The notes beneath the pieces are model-generated. The model was not told the DNA's origin, made no database searches, and worked only from the letters and a program-made list of their open reading frames with translations. Positions 1-5,197 of a stretch of 5,197 bases of DNA are shown piece by piece. The stretch is from contig QHWK01000435.1 in assembly GCA_003223775.1 (NCBI GenBank), forward strand, positions 1 to 5,197, written 5' to 3'. Both the position numbers and the translations under genes were made by a program. This stretch comes from Acidobacteriota bacterium. Lineage in GTDB: Bacteria; Acidobacteriota; Vicinamibacteria; Vicinamibacterales; CAVVIG01. Numbering within the stretch: the stretch's first letter is position 1; every line of letters starts with the position of its first letter.

Positions 1-116
1 TAGCTCTCCTGCTTTCTCGACAACCGCGGACAGTCGCCTGACGTCATTATAGGAACGCGGTTCGCAGACGGTCAAGGAATTACGGCCCGCGCGATTGCCC
101 AGAAGTCATTGCCCGT

Positions 117-123
117 AAGGAAG
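117..123 (+). promoter_or_regulatory. weak ribosome binding site of the S41 protease gene
   Basis: The purine-rich stretch AAGGAAG lies 12 bases before the ATG at 136. It is a moderate Shine-Dalgarno match at a rather long distance. It supports ATG 136 over the in-frame TTG at 109 (only AGAAG three bases upstream) and over ATG 145 (no purine stretch at a usable distance). This is a visual judgement only. Confidence 0.4.
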
Positions 124-135
124 TTATCTGCTACG

Positions 136-1764
136 ATGCCAGTCATGCGACGCTACCGTCCTTTGCCCGCTGTTGTCTTCGCGATTGCCGTATCCGCGCT
201 GGTCGGCGGCCTCTTCGGACGGAGCGCCCTCGCCACCGACGACAAAGGCACGGAACACTACCGCGCCTTCTCGTCCGCACTGAGCGCCATCGAAGCCAAC
301 TACATCGACAAGGTCGATTCCGACAACCTCGTCTACGGCGCCGTGCGCGGCATGCTCGGGACGCTCGATCCGCATTCGAGCTTCTTCAGCCCGAAAGAGT
401 ACGCGCAGATGCGCGAACGCCAGGAAGGCCGCTACTACGGCATCGGCGTGTCGATCGTCTCGCAGGACGGCGACATCACGGCGATGAACGTCTTCGAGGG
501 TTCGCCCGCCTACAAGAAGGGCATCCGGCGCGGCGACATCCTCGCCAACGTCGAGGGCGAGGACACCAAGGGGTGGACGACCGATCAGGCGATGCGCAAG
601 CTGCGCGGCCCGAAGGGCACCGTCGTCAACGTCGGCGTCAAGCGGCGCGGCTACGACGAGATGATCAGGTTCCCGTTGACGCGCGACGAGGTCTACATCC
701 CGACCGTGCCGGCGTACTTCATGATCGACGCGACGACCGGCTACATCCGGATGCAGGACTTCGGCGAGAACACCGACCACGACGTGAAGGCGGCGCTGCG
801 CGATCTGACGTCGAAGGGAATGAAGCGGCTGCTGTTCGACATCCGCGGCAACCCGGGCGGCCCGCTCGATCAAGCGATCAAAGTCGCCAACGAGTTCCTG
901 CCGAAGGGCAAGATGATCGTCTACACGCGCGGGCGCGTGGCGAACTCGGATCAGGACTACCGCGCGAGCGAGGACGGCGCGTTCCTCGAGGTGCCGATGG
1001 TCATGATGGCGAACCGCAACAGCGCGAGCGCGTCCGAGATCGTCACCGGCGCGCTCCAGGATCACGATCGCGCCTACATCGTCGGCGAGACGACGTTCGG
1101 CAAGGCGCTCGTGCAGTCGGTATATCGCATCAGCGGCAGCGCGGGCCTCGCGCTCACGACGGCGCACTACTACACGCCGAGCAACCGGCTGATCCAGCGG
1201 CCGTGGGACGCGAGCTTCGACGAGTATCTCAGCTACTCGCTGCGCGATCAGGACGCGAACAAGCCGCACAATCCGGCGGATCTCAGGCACACCGAGGCCG
1301 GACGTCCGGTGTACAGCGGCGGCGGCATCGAGCCGGACAAGCGCGTCTCCGGGCCAATCGAAGGCTTCAACCCGGGGCGCTTCGGCCGCATGCTCTACGC
1401 GCGATCGACGTTCGCGAACTACGCCCAGAAGTACGCCGCGGAAGGCGACACGCGCGTCACGCAGAAGTCCACCGGCCGCACGTCGGTGAAGCCGAACTTC
1501 GTCGTCGACGATGCGATGGTGGCCGACTACAAGGCGTTCCTCAAATCCGATCGCGTGAAGATCGAAGACGACGCGTTCGCGAAGGAGCTCGAGTTCATCA
1601 AGGCGATGATCCGCTTCGAGATCGACAACGCGGTCTTCGGCATCGCCGACGCGCGGCGGCATCTGATCGGCGCCGATCCGCAGGCGCAGGCCGCGCTCCA
1701 GGCGTTCGGCGAAGCGCAGAAGCTCACCGAGTTGAGCCGGAACGGTCGAACGAAGGCGCACTGA
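136..1764 (+). CDS. S41-family C-terminal processing peptidase (CtpA/Prc-like), exported
   Basis: This is a serine protease of the tail-specific (CtpA/Prc) family, which cleaves proteins near their C-termini, usually in the periplasm or at the outer face of the membrane. From ATG 136 it has 542 residues, at the long end for the family. A basic N-terminus (MRRYR) and hydrophobic stretch at residues 11-28, then Ala-Leu-Ala at 31-33, indicate a Sec signal peptide or uncleaved anchor. A helical segment (about 38-92, with TLDPHSSFF) precedes a PDZ domain (about 96-180, starting near GRYYGIGV) that binds substrate tails. The protease core carries RGNPGG (237-242), the nucleophile in NSASASEI (Ser298, codon 1027-1029), general-base Lys323 (codon 1102-1104) 25 residues later as in E. 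coli Prc, and Gln327. GGGIEPD (395-401) closes the core. A tail of about 140 residues, probably helical, follows and I cannot assign it. The family's TFGKG motif reads TFGKA here, but the dyad is intact, so activity is expected. Its substrate cannot be inferred. Codon use is uniformly GC-rich. The family call is secure; the exact start is less so. Confidence 0.93.
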   Translation: MPVMRRYRPLPAVVFAIAVSALVGGLFGRSALATDDKGTEHYRAFSSALSAIEANYIDKVDSDNLVYGAVRGMLGTLDPHSSFFSPKEYAQMRERQEGRYYGIGVSIVSQDGDITAMNVFEGSPAYKKGIRRGDILANVEGEDTKGWTTDQAMRKLRGPKGTVVNVGVKRRGYDEMIRFPLTRDEVYIPTVPAYFMIDATTGYIRMQDFGENTDHDVKAALRDLTSKGMKRLLFDIRGNPGGPLDQAIKVANEFLPKGKMIVYTRGRVANSDQDYRASEDGAFLEVPMVMMANRNSASASEIVTGALQDHDRAYIVGETTFGKALVQSVYRISGSAGLALTTAHYYTPSNRLIQRPWDASFDEYLSYSLRDQDANKPHNPADLRHTEAGRPVYSGGGIEPDKRVSGPIEGFNPGRFGRMLYARSTFANYAQKYAAEGDTRVTQKSTGRTSVKPNFVVDDAMVADYKAFLKSDRVKIEDDAFAKELEFIKAMIRFEIDNAVFGIADARRHLIGADPQAQAALQAFGEAQKLTELSRNGRTKAH

Positions 1765-1772
1765 TCAGCTGG

Positions 1773-1823
1773 GCGGTCTTCGGGCGAGCGACCGCTACGA
1801 ATTGCGCTGGAGTTCGCGCTCGC
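1773..1823 (+). terminator. overlapping GC-rich inverted repeats after the protease stop; possible weak terminator
   Basis: GCGGTC (1773-1778) pairs with GACCGC (1790-1795) around an 11-base loop. GCGAGCG (1784-1790) can alternatively pair with CGCTCGC (1817-1823). The two hairpins overlap and would exclude each other. No T-run follows either one, so this is not a classical intrinsic terminator. It may slow polymerase or protect the 3' end of the protease mRNA, or it may simply reflect high GC content. Confidence 0.25.
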
Positions 1824-1847
1824 CACCATACGTAGTCGTGTTAGACT
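1819..1847 (+). promoter_or_regulatory. candidate extended -10 promoter upstream of smc
   Basis: TAGACT at 1842-1847 is preceded by TG and one base (1839-1841), giving the extended -10 pattern TGnTAnnnT of housekeeping sigma factors. A poor -35 (CTCGCC, 1819-1824) sits 17 bases upstream, which an extended -10 can tolerate. Transcription would start near 1853-1856 and produce a leader of about 350 bases containing all of the heptamer repeats before smc. It is the best promoter-like site I found in the gap, but it rests on one short motif. Confidence 0.3.
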
Positions 1848-1859
1848 GACGACCGATTT

Positions 1860-1871
1860 GGCCCCGGGGCC
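1860..1871. repeat. perfect 12-bp palindrome GGCCCCGGGGCC
   Basis: The 12 bases are exactly self-complementary and lie directly before the first heptamer repeat block and just after the candidate -10. This could be an operator-like site or the edge of the repeat element. In GC-rich DNA a chance palindrome of G and C only is also plausible. No function is assigned. Confidence 0.4.
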
Positions 1872-1877
1872 GTTTCA

Positions 1878-1930
1878 CATTGCGGATTGGGGATTGCGGA
1901 GTGCGGATTCCATTGCGGATTCCGCACTCC
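1878..1930. repeat. first TGCGGAT heptamer block, folding into a strong hairpin
   Basis: Copies of a degenerate heptamer (TGCGGAT, with variants TGGGGAT and TGCGGAG) run from 1881. The block ends in an inverted repeat: a 14-base arm at 1898-1911 (starting GGAGTGCGGA) and its reverse complement at 1917-1930, with one mismatch (13/14) and a 5-base loop (1912-1916). No T-run follows, so it is not a standard terminator. The structure looks like a short palindromic element of REP/MITE type rather than a gene. Confidence 0.75.
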
Positions 1931-2026
1931 GAGCCTCCGATGTGAACGAAAGAGGGCTGACAAAACCGGTCGTCTTGCCAGGTCGCATCCCAGCCAACCT
2001 CTCAAGCGCTTCGCGCCGTATCGCGG

Positions 2027-2088
2027 CTTGCGGATTGTGGAGTGCGGTTTTATTGCTGATTGCGGCTTGCGGAATGCGGATCGATTGA
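2027..2088. repeat. second TGCGG-orientation heptamer block (5' arm of the large inverted repeat)
   Basis: Degenerate units CTTGCGG, ATTGTGG, AGTGCGG, ATTGCGG, CTTGCGG and AATGCGG follow each other, interrupted once by a T-rich stretch around 2048-2056. The unit is 7 bp, so three units make 21 bp and translate as a seven-residue cycle; open frames through it are therefore expected and are not genes. The block faces the inverted block at 2099-2187. Confidence 0.75.
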
Positions 2089-2118
2089 TGATCTTTCCTC
2101 AATCAATCCGAATTCCGC
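2069..2118. repeat. central hairpin of the large inverted repeat
   Basis: The 20 bases at 2069-2088 match the reverse complement of 2099-2118 at 18 of 20 positions, leaving a 10-base loop (2089-2098, TGATCTTTCC). Outward of this stem the heptamers on both sides can continue to pair in shifted register, so the full fold could extend towards 2027 on the left and 2187 on the right. In mRNA this would be a stable stem just ahead of smc. The pairing is read directly from the sequence; any regulatory role is inference. Confidence 0.75.
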
Positions 2119-2187
2119 AATCAATCCGCAATCCGCAACCCGCATTCCGCAATCAATCCGCAATCCGCACTCCGCAATCCGCATTGC
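2099..2187. repeat. inverted heptamer block (AATCCGC units) immediately upstream of smc
   Basis: The block consists almost entirely of AATCCGC, ATTCCGC, AACCCGC and ACTCCGC units with inserted AATC steps, the reverse complement of the upstream blocks. It contains a larger duplication: 26 identical bases at 2112-2137 and 2144-2169, offset by 32. The last unit ends about 7 bases before the smc Shine-Dalgarno. There are no spacers of CRISPR type and no transposase nearby. Confidence 0.85.
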
Positions 2188-2193
2188 CCATTG

Positions 2194-2200
2194 GGTGGTG
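2194..2200 (+). promoter_or_regulatory. smc ribosome binding site
   Basis: GGTGGTG differs by one base from the anti-Shine-Dalgarno match GGAGGTG and ends three bases before ATG 2204. It fixes the smc start, which also agrees with the family: translation from here begins MRLERLEINGFKSF, in register with the known SMC N-terminus (Walker A at residue 31, as in B. subtilis SMC). The site lies right after the inverted heptamer block, so folding of that block could affect access to it. Confidence 0.6.
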
Positions 2201-2203
2201 TTC

Positions 2204-5197
2204 ATGCGTCTTGAACGTCTCGAGATCAACGGCTTCAAATCGTTCTCCGACCGGTCCGAGCTCGCCTTCGACAAGGGCGTGACGGCGATCGTCGGGCCGA
2301 ACGGGTGCGGCAAGAGCAACGTCGCCGACGCGATTACGTGGGTGATGGGCGAGCAGAGCGCCAAGAGCCTGCGCGGCGACAAGATGGAAGACGTCATCTT
2401 CAGCGGCAGCGACGCGCGCAAGCCGACGGCCGCCGCGGAAGTCCGTCTGCGGTTCAGCGGGTTCGTGAAGACCGTGAGCGGTCCGGCGTTCGAAGGCGGC
2501 CGACCGGCGCACGGCAACGGCAATGGCAACGGCCACGGCTACGCGCATGGCCACGGAAACGGGAATGGGAACGGGAACGGCGCCGGCCATCATGCGGAGA
2601 CGGCCGTGGCCGCGCCCGGCACCGCGGGCGGCGACGACGTCGCGCCGCACGAGCCGCTGACGCCGGCCGAAGCGGAAACGATCATCCAGTCGGTCGCGCG
2701 CGAAGTGGAAGTCACGCGGCGGCTATACCGATCGGGCGAGAGCGAATATCTGATCGACGGACAGGTCTGCCGGCTGCGCGACGTGCACGACCTGCTGATG
2801 GACACCGGCCTGGGCGCGAAGCATTACGCGATCATCGAGCAGGGGAAGATCGGGATGATCCTCAGCTCGCGTCCGACCGATCGGCGCCAGCTGATCGAAG
2901 AAGCCGCCGGGGTCACGAAGTACAAAGCGCGCCGGCGCGCGGCGGAGCTCAAGCTCGAGGCCGCGCGGCAGAACCTCACGCGCATCGACGACATCGTGTT
3001 CGAGGTGGAGAAGCAGCGCGGCGCACTGAAGCGGCAGGCGAGCAAGGCGCGGCGGTACCAGCGGCTGCGCGAGGAGCTGCGGCGCTGGGAAAAAGTCCTC
3101 TTCGCGCGCAAGTATCGCCAGCTCGCGGAGACGATCGAGTCGGCGCGCGCGCGGCTCGGCGGCGCGCGCGAGCGCGAGTCGATCGCGGCGGCGCGCGTCG
3201 CCGAGCTCGAGACGGATCTCGGGCGCGCGCGGATCGAGCTCGTCGAGGCGGAGACGCGCGCCACGCAGTCGCGCGAGGCCGCGCACGCGCGCGAGCTCGC
3301 GATCAACCGCCAGCAGCAGCAGATCACGTTCGACCGCGAGCAGGTGGACACGCTCGAGGCGCGCGCCGCGGCGGTCGCCGCGGAGCTGAACGGCCTCGAG
3401 GCGCGGCGCGAGCCGGCGCGCGCGGCGCTCGCCGCGCGGCGCCAGGCGGCCGGCGACGCGAACGCGGAGCGCGACCGCGCCGCCGCGGCGCTGGCGTCCG
3501 AGTCGGAGGCGTACGAGGCCGCGCACCGCGAGATCGAAGGGCTCGAGGCGGACGTCGAAGCCGCGCGCAGCGAAGTGTTCTCCGTCGTCAACTCGGCGAC
3601 GGCGCTGCGCCACGCGCTCGAGCACGCCGCCGCCGCGCGCGACCGCGCCGGCGAGACGCTCGCCAAACTGGACGTCGAGCTGAACGACGTCCGGATCGAG
3701 TCCGAGCGCGCCGCCGCGGACCGCGCCGCCGCGGCCGACGGACTGCGCCGCGCGCACGACGCGATCGAGACGACCAGGCGTGCGCGCGCCGCGCGCGAAT
3801 CGGAGCTCGCCAGCGCGCGCATCGAGCACGAGTGGCGCGCGCGGTCGGTGCGCGCGCGCGAGCACGAGCTCGCCGGCCTCGAGGCGCGGCTGACCTCGCT
3901 CGAGCAGCTCGACGCCGCGCGCGCCGGCTACAGCGATGCGGCGCGGACGGTGCTCGTTCAGGCCAACGGCAAAGTTGATCAACGAGGCGCCATCGCGGAT
4001 TACCTCGAGGTTGAAGTCGGCTATGAGCGCGCGGTCGAAGGAGTCCTCGGCGATCTCCTCGAGCATGTCGTCGTCGAGCGTCCAGAGCATGCGGCGGCGG
4101 GATTTCAACTCGTGCGGGAAGCGAGAGCCGGTCGCTGCGGATTCATGGTCACGTCCGCGATGGCCCCGGTCGGTTCGGCCTTTCGACAAGCCCAGGGTCA
4201 CCCCGAGCAGACGGCCAGAACCGGATCGTGGGATAACCTCTCGAGCCTGGCGGGCCCCTCGTACACGCTGCCCAGCATGGGTGCTCCGCGGCCGCACGAC
4301 GTCCGAACGCTGTCGTCGGTGGTGCGAGTGAAAGGCCCATTCGCCGATGCGATTCACGACGTGATCGGCGAGGCGTGGATCGCGCCGACCTATGAGCGAG
4401 CGTTCGAGGCCAGCGTTCTCACTTCATTCCCGGTCGCGACGCTCGAGGGTGATGTGTTCCGCGGCCGGCACCTCGTCTCGGGCGGCGGCGAAGCGGGAGC
4501 GCGAGGCATTTTCGAGAACAAGCGCGAGATCAAAGAACTGCGCGAGAAGATCGCGACCGATCGCGAGGCGGTATTCCGCCTCGCCCAGGAAGCTGCGGCG
4601 CTCGAAGGGACGATCGCCCAGGCCTCGAATGCCATTGCGGCACTGAGCGCCGAGCACCATAAGCAGGAGAAGGCGATCGTCGGCCATGACGCGCAAATTC
4701 AGCACGCATCCGACGAAGAGACGCGTCTGGCGCAGAGGGCCGAGCAGCTGACGCGCGAGCGCCGTCAGGCGGAAGACGAGCGCGACGCGCTGGATCGGCG
4801 CCAGGAAGAAGCGCGCGCGTCAATCGCGCGGCTCGAGGACGATCAGCGCGAGGCGGACGAGCGCCTGACACAGGCTCAGCGGCGCCTGTTCGAAGCTCGC
4901 GAGAGCGCGGATGAACTGAGCCGCGGCGCCGCCGAAGCCGGCGCCGCGCACGCAGCCCTCGTCGAACGGGCGAGCGCGCTGGGCGTCGAGGTCCAGCGCA
5001 TGGAGGAGGCGGCAATCGAGCTCGAACAGCGTGCGGCATCGCTTGGCGCCGAGCTTGACGGTACACGTCGCCGCCTCGAAGAGCTGCACCGTGCAATCGC
5101 TGCCGGCGAAATGCAGCTCGATCGCGACGTTCTTGATCTCGACGCGCGTCGCCAGACGGTGCTGGCCACCGACGAGGTCGTGGCGGCTATTCGAGCC
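2204..5197 (+). CDS. smc: chromosome segregation ATPase SMC, N-terminal 998 residues (3' end outside window)
   Basis: SMC dimerises through its hinge, binds ScpA/ScpB, and uses ATP to extrude DNA loops that compact and separate sister chromosomes. I translated this frame codon by codon and found no stop from ATG 2204 to the window edge. The N-terminal half-head has the family start (LEINGFKSF), Walker A GPNGCGKSN (31-39), Q-loop Gln51 in GEQSAKSLRG, KMEDVIFSGSDARK (60-73), VTRRLYRSGESEYLIDG (170-186) and IEEAAGVTKYKARR (231-244). A segment of residues about 87-169 between two of these blocks is roughly 70 residues longer than the 13 or so in B. subtilis SMC. The N-terminal coiled coil spans about 245-585 and is very rich in Ala, Arg, Glu and Leu. 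The hinge covers about 587-770, from GAIADYLEVEVGYERAVEGVLGD to GDVFRGRHLVSGGGEAGARGI. The returning coiled coil starts near 771. The C-terminal half-head (LSGGQ signature, Walker B) should lie a further 200-250 residues downstream. Codon choice loosens near 3950. SMC is clearly identified; RecN, SbcC and MukB do not fit the head and hinge motifs. Confidence 0.97.
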   Translation, partial: MRLERLEINGFKSFSDRSELAFDKGVTAIVGPNGCGKSNVADAITWVMGEQSAKSLRGDKMEDVIFSGSDARKPTAAAEVRLRFSGFVKTVSGPAFEGGRPAHGNGNGNGHGYAHGHGNGNGNGNGAGHHAETAVAAPGTAGGDDVAPHEPLTPAEAETIIQSVAREVEVTRRLYRSGESEYLIDGQVCRLRDVHDLLMDTGLGAKHYAIIEQGKIGMILSSRPTDRRQLIEEAAGVTKYKARRRAAELKLEAARQNLTRIDDIVFEVEKQRGALKRQASKARRYQRLREELRRWEKVLFARKYRQLAETIESARARLGGARERESIAAARVAELETDLGRARIELVEAETRATQSREAAHARELAINRQQQQITFDREQVDTLEARAAAVAAELNGLEARREPARAALAARRQAAGDANAERDRAAAALASESEAYEAAHREIEGLEADVEAARSEVFSVVNSATALRHALEHAAAARDRAGETLAKLDVELNDVRIESERAAADRAAAADGLRRAHDAIETTRRARAARESELASARIEHEWRARSVRAREHELAGLEARLTSLEQLDAARAGYSDAARTVLVQANGKVDQRGAIADYLEVEVGYERAVEGVLGDLLEHVVVERPEHAAAGFQLVREARAGRCGFMVTSAMAPVGSAFRQAQGHPEQTARTGSWDNLSSLAGPSYTLPSMGAPRPHDVRTLSSVVRVKGPFADAIHDVIGEAWIAPTYERAFEASVLTSFPVATLEGDVFRGRHLVSGGGEAGARGIFENKREIKELREKIATDREAVFRLAQEAAALEGTIAQASNAIAALSAEHHKQEKAIVGHDAQIQHASDEETRLAQRAEQLTRERRQAEDERDALDRRQEEARASIARLEDDQREADERLTQAQRRLFEARESADELSRGAAEAGAAHAALVERASALGVEVQRMEEAAIELEQRAASLGAELDGTRRRLEELHRAIAAGEMQLDRDVLDLDARRQTVLATDEVVAAIRA
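2510..2593 (+). repeat. in-frame GGNAAY-type low-complexity repeat coding a Gly/Asn/His run in SMC
   Basis: Residues 103-130 of SMC are almost only Gly, Asn and His, with one Tyr and three Ala, coded by six-base GGC-AAC-like units (GGCAAC, GGCAAT, GGGAAC, GGGAAT). There are two runs of Gly-Asn pairs separated by a His-rich middle (HGYAHGH), which suggests growth by slippage or unequal exchange. The reading frame is preserved. It lies within the extra segment of the ATPase head between the strand ending RLRFSG and the VTRRLYRSGE block, a surface position where a flexible loop could be tolerated. Confidence 0.85.
4179..4203. repeat. REP-like dispersed palindrome remnant inside the smc hinge
   Basis: CCTTTCGACAAGCCCAGGG followed by TCACC closely resembles the widespread bacterial dispersed repeat CCTTCGACAAGCTCAGGG-TGACC, known to occur between and sometimes within genes. 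On the opposite strand it reads as the typical repeat peptide VTLGLSKG. In the smc frame it gives FRQAQGHP (from residue 660), which lies in a stretch (about 657-695) that looks unlike standard SMC hinges. The similarity is from memory of the repeat, not from a search. Confidence 0.5.

Noticed and set aside
1..108. Promoter for the protease (TCGACA at 17-22 with CATTAT at 45-50)
   Set aside because: The spacing of 22 bases is too long for a normal sigma-70 promoter and no better pair was found.
109..135. TTG at 109 as the protease start
   Set aside because: It would add nine residues before the signal peptide and has only a poor, too close Shine-Dalgarno; ATG 136 is better supported.
124..1761. 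545-codon open frame on the minus strand opposite the protease
   Set aside because: It mirrors the GC-rich codon pattern of the real gene and translates to Arg/Ala/Val/Asp-rich sequence with no recognisable domain, whereas the + strand has a full S41 protease with catalytic residues.
2099..2187. CRISPR array
   Set aside because: The repeats are 7 bp and degenerate with no unique spacers, and no cas gene is present in the window.
1858..2529. Several small open frames on both strands across the intergenic repeats
   Set aside because: A 7-bp unit repeated in threes stays open in every frame and yields cyclic peptides (such as RIADCGL or NPQSAIR types). These are repeat artefacts, and those extending further overlap the start of smc.
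3950..3975. Frameshift or gene fusion at the composition change in smc
   Set aside because: The smc frame is uninterrupted and the protein passes smoothly from coiled coil into a recognisable hinge, so no frameshift is needed; only the compositional change is reported.
2305..3978. 557-codon open frame on the + strand overlapping smc, and long minus-strand frames over 2723-4357
   Set aside because: They are Arg/Ala-rich shadows of the GC-rich smc coiled-coil sequence; the true frame shows continuous SMC motifs from 2204 to the window end.

Overview
The window is high-GC bacterial DNA (most codons end in G or C, with many CGC, GCG and CTC/GTC codons). It holds two genes on the + strand: a complete S41-family processing protease (136-1764) and the first 998 codons of the chromosome-condensation ATPase gene smc (2204 to the window end, 3' end outside). 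The SMC head (single-chain bacterial type, Walker A with Cys, DAITWVMGEQ context) and the AATCCGC-type heptamer repeats resemble what I associate with Acidobacteriota, possibly Vicinamibacteria, or similar soil lineages known mostly from metagenomes. This placement is an inference of moderate to low confidence.

Layout. Positions 1-135 are non-coding or the edge of an unseen upstream region; I see no convincing promoter there. The protease has a signal peptide or anchor, a PDZ domain, an S41 core with an intact Ser/Lys dyad, and a long C-terminal tail. The 439-bp gap (1765-2203) is the most structured non-coding part. It has small GC-rich inverted repeats just after the protease stop and one plausible extended -10 promoter (1839-1847). 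It also has a family of 7-bp repeats of the form TGCGGAT/ATCCGCA, in one orientation at 1878-1930 and 2027-2088 and inverted at 2099-2187. The two facing blocks can fold into a long hairpin whose 3' arm ends about 8 bases before the smc ribosome binding site.

smc then runs without interruption: N-terminal ATPase half-head, N-terminal coiled-coil arm, hinge, and the start of the returning arm. The C-terminal half-head (signature motif and Walker B) lies outside the window. Two features of this SMC are unusual. A segment of roughly 70 residues, including a Gly/Asn/His low-complexity run, sits inside the conserved head, and a short stretch resembling a known dispersed palindromic repeat appears translated in frame within the hinge. 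Codon choice also changes visibly close to the start of the hinge.

The two genes need not be functionally coupled: one acts in the cell envelope, the other on the chromosome, and the gap with its own candidate promoter suggests separate transcription. I see no defence system, CRISPR array, tRNA/rRNA, or transposase. The interest lies in repeat colonisation around and inside smc rather than in a new multi-gene system.
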